A DNA stretch of 64,000 nucleotides from Ephemerocybe angulata (Eukaryota > Basidiomycota > Agaricomycetes > Agaricales > Psathyrellaceae). Position numbers and translations under genes: made by a program. The notes under the pieces are model-generated. The model made no database searches and was not told where the DNA came from. It saw only the letters and a list, made by a program, of their open reading frames with translations. Within the stretch, counting starts at the first letter, position 1. Each line of letters begins with the position of its first letter. The stretch spans positions 496,001-560,000 of the forward strand of contig JAACJK010000223.1 in the NCBI GenBank assembly GCA_013368325.1, written 5' to 3'. This document shows, piece by piece, positions 11,376 to 22,600 of the stretch.

Positions 11376-12385
11376 CGCGTCCTTCCCCGTCGTCGACCCC
11401 ACCAAAATCGCAAGTTTCGGCTCTTCGTCACCACGCCCGCATGCACGAAGGAACTTGGACCTGTCGCCCTCTTCGCACTTTGCTATTCGCACACCGCTAT
11501 CCTTTCGGACCTTCTTCATCCTCCTCTTCGCCCTTCTCTCTCGGTTTCCTTTTTTTTCGCTTTGCTTCGTTGTTTTGTCGGACTTCGGATTGGACTCCTG
11601 CGTTGGACTGATTGACTGGACTATTTTGCAACTCTTTAACAACTTATCATCGAGAACGACACCCATTTGGCCGCGGGATACCTCATCCATTCATTGTTTT
11701 TCGATTCGCACATACATACATACATCCGTTACGATGCCTCAGTATACCATTTTCATCGGATACTCATAGTACTACTGTTAGCTACTCGGCCATTCACACT
11801 CGCTCACTCATTTATCCACTCCGTTGGCGCATGTTCCTTTCCTTTCGTTGGGTTTCTCTCGGTCGTCAGCATAATGTTGGCGAGGTTGGTTGGTATACTA
11901 CTTATCTTAGGTTATATATATGAATTAGTTGGGATTTGGTATAGTTGGTTTGGTTTTGTCTTGCTGGCCTTTGGCTTTCTGGCTTTCTGGCCTGATGCCA
12001 CTTCGCCGAGACTGTTCGTCTGTTGGGAGTACCCCTGTCTTGGCCAGTTGGCTGGCTGGCTAGGCTGCGGTCTCGTCCATATCCACTCTTTTAGTCCTTG
12101 TAGTCGCTCGTTTATTCTCGTTTGCACAATCGTAATCAGAGTCTGCTGTATTTCTAGTTGGTGAAATCGGAATTTCGTCGGGGATTCTTTTTAAGCGCCG
12201 GGCGCTTGGGATGCTGAGATGATTATATTTCAGTTTAAGAGACTCTTGGAGATGTATCACACCTTTGACATTAACCGCCGTCGTATGTTTATCATGGGTT
12301 TACAGATTGAGTCTAGACATGGCTACTTGAAAAGACGAAAAGGCTTGAATCTAACGACGAGGTCGTACAGGAAGTCGCTGGCCGT
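11376..12385. other. Intergenic between KRE6-type gene and FunK1 copy B
   Basis: Contains the KRE6 3' flank, part of which (11469-11763) is duplicated upstream of FunK1 copy D. No gene was recognised in the rest. Confidence 0.5.
11469..11763 (+). repeat. Duplicated KRE6 3' flank, unit 1 (partner 17269-17633)
   Basis: Long matching blocks include CTTCGCACTT, GCTTTGCTTCGTTGTTTTG, GGACTGATTGACTGGACTA, CAACTTATCATCGAGAACGA, CCATTTGGCCGCGGGATACC and ACATCCGTTACGATGC. Order and orientation are the same in the second copy. Confidence 0.85.
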
Positions 12386-14313
12386 CTACTTCTGGGCCTG
12401 AATGCCGAGAGTGGCCATAAAAGTTTCAAAAGTGAGTTGACCGCCACAAGTTGAATGGTCGTACTGTGGAGTTGACTCCACAAGTCCCTCCTCTGACTCC
12501 ACAAGTCCCTCCTCAATGGACTTCCGCGCTTTATTTAAGAGCTTACGGAGCGGGAGAATCCATTCCTCCAACAAAGGCTCGAAACCCGGCTTCCGGCGGA
12601 TGAACCTGAAAGCCAGTGTGGCAAGGTTGCTAATACCGGGGACGACAAAAGTCAACTTCGAGATCGCAATAGACTGGAGGTTATACGAGGCGTCATTTTC
12701 ATTTAAGGCCCAATACCGGAGCGATGGGTGGACGTCTTCGTCCCGGGTCTTCAACTCCATATCGTAGTGGACGGCTGCCCAGACGAGGATGTAGAAGAAC
12801 GCTTCGAGGTTGTGGCGGTACCAGTGGGTCGGGTTTGAGACGAAGGGGGCTAGCATCTCTCTTGCCATGAATATGGGTGTGCCGGCGGGGATGTAGGTCG
12901 GTGAGAGTCTGGCTGGAATTTTGGGGATTGGAGAAGTGTCCCAATCTTTTAATATCCCTTGCATTTCGCCGTTGAGGTGCAATACCTGGAGGGTATGCTC
13001 GCTCAAGTCTTGGTGCAAAGCGCCACTTCTCTGCCATGCCTCGTGATGTGCTGGAGGAGTTTGGTGAGCTCAGGTGCGCATTACGTGAAGGATGAAAACA
13101 CTGCGCACCGTAAACACACTCAAGCCAAACCTTTTGGAAGTTCTCAACTGAGCCTGCTTCCCAGAGCTTCTGGTAGTATGGGGCAGCAATTATGCGAAGC
13201 ACGCGCCGTGGCTCATGGCTCGTCGGGTGCCCGAGTTTCAAGCAAGGGAAAGAGAGCTGCGCGCACAGCTCCGTCACATTCGCTCCCGGATCGGCCACGG
13301 GCAAATGCGACGCTGACAGGTGCTGATCAAGATCCGCCTTTCTACAGCCATAGCTCATTGCGTAGACTACCACGGCGAGCTTGGCCGGATCCTCGTCGAA
13401 ATGGAATGGTGCAGAGTAGACTACGAGCTGTCGGTCATAGTACGCAGCTGTGACCTTGCAGTCTTTGTCTACCACAAGGCCAGATACCCATAGCCGGGTG
13501 GTAGATGCGAGGTAGGTGCTTGCGAGGGAGGCGAGCTGGAGGAAGGAATCGACAGTGCGGATTTCTTCGACCTTGTAGTCTACTATGCGTTGGCGTTTTT
13601 CTATGTGTTCGTCGAGAGTGGAGTCGATAGACACGCTGCGCCGACGTTTGGCAGCTAGGAGTGATATATCGTTAGGTTGACTGGAGGCCTGAGCGCAGGT
13701 AACGGCGATTGGGCAGTCCCCTCCATTGGATGCAAGAATAGGACCCGGGGCGACACCTGCGAGTTCGGCTTGATGCAAGATTTCCGGGATACATTTCGCA
13801 GTATGCCGCCAGTTAAGTATAGTCGAGTTGGTAGTCCCTGCGCTCCCACAGGTAATCATCACAGCTGATTTGTCGCCACAGGTGGGAGGCCACATGAGTT
13901 GGGTAAGGAACTCGGATCGGATCTTCAGACCCTCCTGCACCGCATAAAAAAGCTTCTGTATAATTGCTGCCAGAGACGCCTGCCGCAGACTTCCTTCAGT
14001 CTTGTAGCAGTTGACCTCAGAGTCATCCAGGGAAAATGGCAGGCTGAGAACACGTTCAGACACCGTCCGGTCCAAGCCCGAGATGATCTTGACAAACTCC
14101 AATAGATCAACGTCGGTATGAATGGAGTCAGCAAGATTTTCCTCCAAGATGAGTGTGCTATCTATAAGGTGACTTAGTGACTGAGATACGTGCTCTGCTG
14201 TGGGGTGGCCACTTACCGTTCTCATTCGTTGTATAGTAGGAATGTTCACTAAAGTTGGACGAGCATGGCGAATAACAACGACGGGAGTTGGGAGTATCTG
14301 GACGAGTCATCAT
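12386..14313 (-). CDS. FunK1-type pseudokinase, copy B, 604 aa
   Basis: Exons 14217-14313, 13109-14161 and 12386-13050 have the same number, phases and last-exon length (665 nt) as copy C. The N-terminal FunK1 region is kept (LASLASTYLASTTRLWVSGL, FHFDEDPAKLAVVVYAMS). After SASHLPVADPGA the sequence jumps to CLKLGHPTS, so about 125 residues holding the glycine loop, the ATP-binding lysine and helix C are missing. The catalytic loop reads HQDLSEHTLQ: the Arg of HRD is Gln and the metal-binding Asn is gone. It should be catalytically dead if translated. The frame is open throughout, so it may be a retained pseudokinase and not a decaying gene. Confidence 0.82.
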
Positions 14314-14507
14314 GATGGTTCTCGTTAGAGAGAAGTTGCAGTCACGGACTGGCCACAGGGCATGCATCACGCCGCACGGCTGTGGGAAAAGTTGAGTCAT
14401 CGATCCCATTGTTGGGTGCCACTGACCGCAATTTGAACTTCACGTTCTTTGTCTTCAACCTAAATCATATCAGGCCGAGCGAGTGTTCCCTCTCTATAGC
14501 CACAGCC
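14314..14507. promoter_or_regulatory. Divergent promoter between FunK1 copies B and C
   Basis: 194 bp between two divergent ATGs. The half next to copy C (for example CACGTTCTTTGTCTT and CTAAATCATATCAGGCC) is conserved upstream of copy A and of the relic, so the same promoter module travelled with the duplicates. Confidence 0.55.
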
Positions 14508-16840
14508 ATGACCTCCAACGATGCTGCTCACTCTCAGCGTTCTCCTTCCATGGCATCATCAGGCTCGAGCCAATATTCTGATTATTCGACGACGTCGAGC
14601 ACGGATTCTTGTATGTCTTCGGTACAGGGATAGACCTTATAGCCACTGAATCTCCATACAGACGATGTATCGTCGGCCGAGACGCACGGAGCCCTGAAAA
14701 GAGAAATATCTGACTTGTGTCACACCCGGGTTGATCTCTCAAAATTCGTCGAGGTCGTCTGGGGCCTGGACCGCCCAACCACCGAGCTTATCCTCAAGCT
14801 GCCCCTTCCCTTGGAAGCCTCCAACGACATTTGTGGCTACAAGAGTATAGAAAGCGACAGCCAGCGTCGTGGTCCATTTATCGCCCTCACGAAGAAGCTT
14901 CTGGCGGCCGTTCAAGGTTCTGCCCTGTGTGTTGATACTCCTTGTGATGCGCCCGGATCCACCGCCGTTGTGTGGTATGCTGAGTGCAACTCCTCTGTTA
15001 CTGGTACAACGCGCAAAGGCGATTCATTGACTATGATGACCACCTGGCCCTCTGCTGCACCTGATTTGGAATCACCAACCTTGGCGGTGGCGAAACACAT
15101 CATGGCGATGGCGCGTCCGAGGATCGAGATGATTAGCGCGTCGAGCGGCACTCAGTGTCATGGGACCGATCTAGCTGCAGCATCCGCGCTTCCCCAGGCC
15201 CAGGTCTCTAATGGGTCGAAATTAGCCCAAACATTGAAGAGGTCGCGAGAAGAGACCCAGTGCGATGGTCCCGGACGCCAATCCAAGCGCCAACGACTCG
15301 AGGAAGAACTTGACCCTATCGGTTCCAGCCTACTTCAGCTCGCTTCGCTTGCCCGAGGCTGTCTCGCCTCCACCAGTCGGCTCTGGGTAACTGGCTTGGT
15401 GATAGACGACTGCAAGATTACTGCCACCTACTTTGACCGGAATGTCGTGGCGTGTGCCGCCCCATTTCACTTCGACGAAGAACCGGCGAAGCTCGCACTG
15501 GTGATATACGCGATGAGCATGTGCAGTCGCTCTGCCGCTGGATTCGACCCCCACCTCCGTTCTTGGGCATCCCACACAACCGGGTCGGTCACCACCGCGA
15601 TGGAGCGCGATCTGGAGCGACCGGTTGACGACGTGGTCGGATCCTTCTTCGAATTCCCCTCTGCAATCGACGAGATGCAAGAACCAAGCTCGGTTTTGTC
15701 GCCCACCCAGTGTTTCCGCGTCACGGGGTGGATTCACAAACCACACGAGCTTATCGGCCGCTCCACAATGGTCTATAAGATACAGCGACTGTCCGAAGAC
15801 AACACCGTTTCGAAAGAAGATTTCGTCCTGAAGCTCAGCTGGCCGCCCGAGTCGCGGACCTCCGAGATAAACGTTCTCAGAGAGCTCAAAAAGAAAGTTC
15901 CCGAACGCCTTCACGCACACCTTCCCAACGTCGAGTTTGCCACCACGTTCACGGCTGAGCAACTTTCGCTTCCTTGGTTGAAACTTGGCCTGGAGCTTAG
16001 TCCGGAGAATAACGAGGCGCGTGTGCTTCGCGTCCTTGCTTCCAGCTACTACGATAAGTTGTGGGAAGCAGGCTCAATTGAGGTTTTCAAACAAGCGTGG
16101 CTAGATTGCGTCGAATGTATGTTTCCCTTCTACGTCCACCAATTCTCCATATCTGACCTTTCGTGTTTCGCATAGGTCATCACGAGGCATGGAAGCGAGG
16201 CGGCGTTTTGCACAGGGACCTCAGCGATAGTAACATCATGATATCCCGACGAGGAGGAGACCCGAAGGGTCTGCTGAACGACTGGGATATGGCCAGTTTC
16301 ATTGAAGCAATCGCAGACAAGACCTCCAGTGCCCATAACCATAACCGCACTGGCACGCTACCATTCATGGCGCTGGATCTTATCTATCCGACCACATGGC
16401 ACACTGTTCATCCTCGAGAGCACTGGTACCGCCACGATCTCGAGTCCTTCTTTTACATCCTTGTCTGGGCCGCCATTCATTACAACCTCAAAGAGAAAAC
16501 CCGGGACGAGGAGGTACATCCCTCGCTCGTACCCTGGACCTCTGGGGATGCGAACACCCATGCAATGGCCAAATACTCCTTCCTTCGACCCGACGATAGG
16601 GCCGCGCTTGCGTACCGTGATATCAAGCCGGGCTTTGAAGATGTCTTGAAGGACTGGATCCGGCCTCTGCGTAAGCTGATCAAAGCTTCGAGAGAGTCGT
16701 ATGGGGTTGCCCTTGAGAGCGAAACGCCTTCGGATGTGTTTGACTACTCGACCTGTGGAGGCGTACTTACTTTCGAAACTTTCATGGCTGCCCTCAAGCA
16801 GACTCCGAGGGTCTGGGATGATGAGGTAGCTTTACCTTAA
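14508..16840 (+). CDS. FunK1 fungal-type protein kinase, copy C, 740 aa (intact)
   Basis: Exons 14508-14610, 14662-16116 and 16176-16840. Residues 1-35 are Ser-rich; the next 300 residues are the FunK1 N-terminal region with FHFDEEPAKLALVIYAMSM. A Gly-containing loop (ELIGRSTMVYKI), the ATP lysine in DFVLKLSWPPE, the catalytic loop VLHRDLSDSNIMIS, the LLNDWDMA magnesium site, the GTLPFMALDL activation/P+1 segment and HWYRHDLESFFYILVWAA follow in kinase order. All catalytic residues are present. Length and motifs fit the Pkinase_fungal (FunK1) family, whose targets are unknown. It is the reference for judging damage in copies A, B and D. Confidence 0.9.
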
Positions 16841-17672
16841 TACTCGAGTGTCGATCTCACCAATGGATCTCACCGCTGTGTGAATACCACTATGTATGAT
16901 TATCCCATGACTGCGTTATGGCTATGATAGGTACCCGTAATAAATCGTAATAAATCCTGTTACGTTCCTACTCCATGCGCCATCGCTCTGCAAAACACTC
17001 TTCCATCCTGGCCTCCCTCTCAGTCTCAGCTTGTGCGACAGCCAAGGCCTTGCACACATTGCGCACTTGACCCAACCATGCACCCAAGAGACCCAGAACG
17101 ACCCTGGGCGCTTACCCCCGAGCGCTTAAGGTACCCACATCACATATCAATGTACGAAACGATCGACCGCAGGCATTTGCTTGGCTATCCACGAGAGTGC
17201 GATGCTAGCATTGTACATAAGTTGAGGTCAGGGGATAGTAGCTTCTTCGTTACGGACGATGGCTCTATCTCTTCGCACTTTTAGCTATTGCTATTCGCAC
17301 ACCGCTATCCCCTTTCAACTTCTTTTGGACCTTCTTCATCCTCCCTCTTCGCCCTTTTCTTTCGATTTCTTTTTTTCGCTTTGCTTCGTTGTTTTGCCGG
17401 ACTTCGGATTGGATTACTGGGTTGGACTGATTGACTGGACTACTTATTTTGCAACCTCTTGAGTCTTTATCAACTTATCATCGAGAACGAAACCCATTTG
17501 GCCGCGGGATACCCCATTCTTTCATTTCTCCCATACAATATCGCACCATTCGTCTGAATATCTTTGCTGTGTCCGTCTGTCCATTCGCACATACATACAT
17601 CCGTTACGATGCTCAGAAATTCTCATTGGATCGTGCTTCGAATACGTCGATCTCAGCGGACAATGTCCAGAA
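16841..17672. other. Intergenic upstream of FunK1 copy D, partly a captured KRE6 3' flank
   Basis: No gene was recognised before 17269. From 17269 to 17633 it is a duplicate of the KRE6 3' flank (11469-11763). Kinase similarity begins about 50 bp after this block. Confidence 0.6.
17269..17633 (+). repeat. Duplicated KRE6 3' flank, unit 2 (partner 11469-11763)
   Basis: Collinear with unit 1 in the same orientation, with several insertions that make it about 70 bp longer. It abuts the truncated 5' end of FunK1 copy D. Confidence 0.85.
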
Positions 17673-18944
17673 ATGCTGCCCTCTACCTGCTTCAAGATTA
17701 CGGACGGATCTTTATCTGAGGCGCCATCTGCCCTTAAAATCAGCTGGCCCATGAAGAGGCGCACGCCTGAGAACGAAATTGTCGACCACCTTAGACAAGT
17801 CCTCCCATCGAGCGCTCTCGTCCATCTTCCCGATATCTTCTTTTCGTCAACCCTCGCACCTCAACAACTCGACATCCCCAGGACGAAGATGAACCTGACT
17901 CTCAATGAAGAGAATCATCAAGATCGCGTTCTTCGTGCACTAGCTTCACCTTTGTACAGGAAGCTTTGGGAGGCGGGGTCCGTCAAGGAATTCAGGAAGG
18001 TCTGGCTTGATTGCCTCGAACGTGAGTCGTGTCACTGCCTGTTCGAAGGTGGGATTGTCGGCTGACCACACCATTATTCAGTTCATTACCTCTCGTATAT
18101 CAAAGGGAAGGTCTTGCATCGCGATGTCAGCGAGAATAACTTGATGGTCTTTGAGCGGCCTGACGGGACCGTCACTGGGATTCTGAGCGACTGGGACATG
18201 GCGGATTCAACCAATTCATCTCCGTGCGGGGTCCCCGTGAAGCGCCGCCGTACTGGAACCCTTTCATTCATGGCGATCGACCTAATAAGTGGAAGAGAGA
18301 AGATTCACTGTCTTCGCCACGATCTCGAATCTTTCTTTTACATCTTGATATGGGCCGCGTTCAACTACAACATGAAACGGTGTACAAAGCGAACTGCTCC
18401 CCACAAGATGGTTGCCTCCTGGGTCAGGACACCGGAGGAGATTTACCAGGGGAAAAGAGAGCTATACGACGATGGTTTTCAGGCGAACACGATGTGGAGA
18501 TACATTATGAAGGAGAGGAAGGCATGGGCCGGTGTTCTGAAGGAGTGGATCTTGCCTTTATACCAGCTCTTCACAGATGCACGGGGCGCGTCTGCGAGGG
18601 AGATAGCCAAACACTTCGAGCAGCTGGCAGAGGCTGATGAAAGCTCAAACTTGGAAGAAGGTGACGAAGAGTTCTCAGAGGAGGGCAAAATGAGGAACGT
18701 CAGTGACAAGAGCGACAAGAACAGCGGAGGCCCTGGAGTGGATGGCGATGCTACTTACGGTGGACGTCTGACTTTCTTCACGTTTATGCTCGCCATAAAT
18801 CAGGTGCCTAACACATGGGATGGCACTATCGACTTCAGTGCGGACGTGGAGGCTCACATGGCTCAGCTGGACGCAGATTATGCGGAACGGGAGAGGGAAA
18901 GGGCTAAATCGAGGGAGAAAGCATTGAAAATGCTGCATAAGTAA
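17673..18944 (+). CDS. FunK1-type kinase fragment, copy D, 403 aa, N-terminal half missing
   Basis: Exons 17673-18021 and 18082-18944 (phase 1 intron at the same place as the last intron of copies A-C). The protein starts at the end of the N-lobe: SALKISWPMKRRTPENEI keeps the ATP lysine, then LYRKLWEAGSVKEFRKVWLD, the intact catalytic loop VLHRDVSENNLMVF, ILSDWDMADS and HDLESFFYILIWAAFNYN. A C-terminal extension of about 60 residues is rich in Glu/Arg (ERERERAKSREKALK). The 300-residue FunK1 N-terminal region and the glycine loop are absent. The start ATG is the first in frame; the open frame reaches further upstream into the captured KRE6 flank. Confidence 0.75.
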
Positions 18945-19624
18945 ATTAAAGTGCATTCGTCTATAGAGTACAGTCAGAATCTCCTTTCTGCGATTGATTT
19001 CGGCGCAGACAAATGGACACGATGCCAGGAACTATAGGTGTGGATTCTCAATTGAAAAAAGGGTGCAATAGCCTCTCTTCGATATTCGACAAGCACATCC
19101 CTGCGAGCTGCTATTTCCCTAGCGTTCGCGTATGTGAGCCAAGACAAGGTACTTGCCATATCTACGGGTTATCTCAGGTAAATTCATGTGGATTCCGAGC
19201 GCCTAAGTGAAATAAACCTGAGCAAAAATAGATTAGATTAGATTGTGATTCCTTTCGGGATCTTATCTACATACTTCCCTTCGCACGTTCGCCCAACGTT
19301 GGCCCAACGCCCAAGTCTGTTGCATCTTACTTCCGTCCTAATACTATGGTTTTTGTCCGAGGGCCTGAAGCGTCAAGGACGTTATCCAAACTATGCTCCT
19401 CAGACTCACAAATGATAGATGTCGGTATTCCTTGACTAGCCAACTTGTCACGATGCCCCGCCCACGGATGCCGGCGTCAACTGCTGTGAAAATGTGACGG
19501 CACCGCGCAAGAGCACAGGAGCCGGATATACTTATCACGGTGTGAAATCTTCTTTCTTTGACCCTTCTCTGACGAGCGCCCACTCACTTTCACCCTCCAA
19601 ATTGGCCAGAGGACGCGTCGGAAC
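18945..19624. other. Intergenic upstream of gene E
   Basis: No gene was recognised. Contains the GATA element at 19231-19270 described separately. Confidence 0.5.
19231..19270. promoter_or_regulatory. GATTAGATT repeats plus GATAAG site, about 360 bp upstream of gene E
   Basis: Three overlapping GATTAGATT-like units are followed by GATCTTATC, which is GATAAGATC on the minus strand (HGATAR-type GATA-factor site). Similar blocks lie at 29295-29327 and 37805-37839. Confidence 0.45.
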
Positions 19625-22600
19625 ATGGATTACAGTAGACCAGCGCCTGGAGCCTCATATCACCTCAACAACCACACAAACTATACAAGCCACCGACGTG
19701 GAGGAGGCACGGAAAAAGATGGTGGCGGATACGCGCCCGTGAATCCATTCGAAGCTTCAGTTGCGCTGGGAGTGAAGAAGATTCTCGGAAAGGCGAAGGA
19801 TAGGACGATCGATCAAGTAGAGGTGCAATCTCCAACTCGACCCTACGCTGCTGGCTCAACGCCATTTGGATACAACCCTGGACCCGGGCCAGCTGGATAT
19901 GCGCAACCAGCGCCTATGGAAAGGGGACCGCATTTCTATACGCCATATCAGCAGCCCCAATACCCAGTTCCACCTCGCCAGTACTACCCAGCCCCCGTCT
20001 GGCACGGACCTCCCCCCGACGTTCCACAATATATCGACTTCAATGCGACTCTTGGTCAACGTAGGAGACGCTCTCGCTCTAGGTCACCTAGGGGTGTACC
20101 CCCTACATCACAACCGGTCGTCGGAAGGGCCGCGCCCCACCGATCAAGGTCAACCTCGCTCGGAGGATTGGACCTGGTGAGTGCGACACCCTACGCTCCT
20201 TACCCTTACCCTCCGCCAAGCCGAAATCGTTCACCCTCTCCTGCATTGCGCAACCACTACATTCACGCCCGACGGTCTCCCTCGCCCCACGCCCGTCGAC
20301 GAAGTCCAAGCCCGGAGGACCGAGCCGACCGTGCTGGGTACCGACGTGCGAGGTCAAGGTCATGGGGCCACAGATACCAGTTGCGTCCACGCTCCCCTAG
20401 GCCCGGCGGCGTTCAAGCCCTTCCTGACAATTACATCCCCGTTCTGGATGCTCACGACCAGATCGCTTTTTCACCACTCCATGAAATTCGACCACCTTCC
20501 GTTGGTTCTAGGTTCCGGCAGAGCCCTAGCAGAGATTATAGAAGGGCAAGGGCGTACTCACGCTCTCGATCACGGTCCCGCACACCGCACCGTGTTGAAC
20601 TAGCTCTACCAGAACCCACAACCACAGGGCCTATGTCCGGTGATGTTGTGTTCGGTTCCCCTCCAGTAATGAATCAGTCGCGGTCTAGTAGTTCACGAGG
20701 AAGGTCACAATCACGCTCGCGGTCTCGTCAAGATAGCAGAGGGCGAACTTCGGAGAGCCATCCTCAGGTGATTTATGTCCCTCCTGTGCTCCCCTCGCAA
20801 CAACCAACAACTATAACTATGCCAGCTCGCTCTCGTTCAACGTCTAGAACACCGCGCAGTAGACGGTCACGGTCTCGTTCTCCAGGCGGATCGTACAGAC
20901 AAGGACCTCCAACGCGTCCAACGATGATGCAACCCCCGATCGTTATGCAGCCTCCAGCCATGATGATACCTCCTCCAACCTTGATGCAACCTCCGGTATC
21001 GGTACCGCAGCCGCCGATTCGCGTTCCTCCAATTCACGAGACCCCTGACGGTATGCCACCTCCGACAACTATCCAGAACAGCTTCGCAAGACTTCCGACA
21101 GTGATTCTGCCGCCTACGAGTGTTGTCCATTTTCCTGCCCAGCAGGCTCCAATAATCATTCCCCCACCTCGACGGTCACGGTCGCGGTCTTCCAGTCGGC
21201 AGCGATATTCCCCTAGTCCTAGCTTTTACCAGGAGAGCGTTAGAGAACGGAACCGCTCACGATCTCCCTCTCTGGAACTACATTCCGCAGCACAACCCAT
21301 AGAGCCGCCGCCTCTCAACGTTGATGAGCCTCCCAGAGATCAGGATCCAATTATCATCCCCTCACCTCAACGGACATGGTCACGGTCTTCGCGATCTCCA
21401 CATCGTGCTTCCCCTAGCATCATTCAGCAACCCCCAATGTTTCCTCCCGTTATCCCACAGCGATCTTCCAGTCGGCGCTCCTCGGAGTCTAGAGGACGAA
21501 GGAGGTCGCAGTGTTCTCCGCTGTACCAGCCTATGGGCACTCCCCCTATTCTTCTTCATGAGGACAGTCGAGCTTCAATTCCCCCTTCCGGACGGTCCCG
21601 CTCGCCTTCCCGCTCAAGGACTCCGCCCATTGTGAGATACCGACGGGAGCCGTTCCAACCGTCCAGAAGGTCATCTCCTCTGGCGAGGGCCTCAACGCCA
21701 GACTATGCCGATAGACGCGGACCGCGGCGCCATTCCCCTGCTCCAAGTTGGGTAGACTACGGGGATGGCGAACTCTGGCAAAGTGATCGGTCGTTGTCCC
21801 CATTACCCGTCCCTCCGCCAAGGCACCGTTCAACGATGCCTCCTCAGTACCCCAACGTGCCCTCAGCTCCGAGTCCGATCGTACTGCCAAGCTCAAATTC
21901 AGGTCGGCGTTCGTACCGCCAGGCAAGCCCTTCGATCACCCATGCCCGACGGCCTCGACCAAGTCACTATACATCACACCACCACCACGGACACCGGGAC
22001 GCGGATAGTTTCGATGAGAAACACTCGTATAAGTACCCCGAAGTACACTCATCGACCCCATATCGCCCCGTCCCTCAGCCTCCCTATACTAACTCGAATC
22101 AGAAGCAAGGCGGTGCCGAGCCCATGTCCAGTACTTCCGACACGGCGGAGGTAACATGGATTGCCATTGCTCTCAGCCTTTTCTTCGACCTCGTACCCCG
22201 CCAGGTGTACCTGCACTTTCTCCTCCGGTTCCCCGCCCTCTACTTCAGTCGCGTCACCCGCATCTTTAGGGACGCCAACTTGGGCATGGGCGAGATCAAG
22301 AAGATGGCGTTGGAAGCTGTATTAAATCAGGACGACAGTGAAAACGGTGCTGGGAAGCATATGAATCAGATGTTGCTGTACAACGGCATGTTCCTGCAGA
22401 ACCCGCAGGATAATGCGCCGATGGAGTACGTCAACCTGAGGAATTCGTGGCAGGGATTTATCGACTCATTGATGAGGGAGTGGAAGACCCTGAACATCAT
22501 TTCGGTTCTGTTGCTTTCGTACGTCCCTCAACTTCGCTGGTCAATGGACAGTAACTAATGTGAATGGCCGGCGTACAGGGCCATCTTGACTATCCTGCAA

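Noticed and set aside
16117..16175. Reading through this segment as coding in FunK1 copy C
   Set aside because: It meets a stop; splicing here gives the conserved CHHEAWKRGGVLHRD junction, also used in copies A and B.
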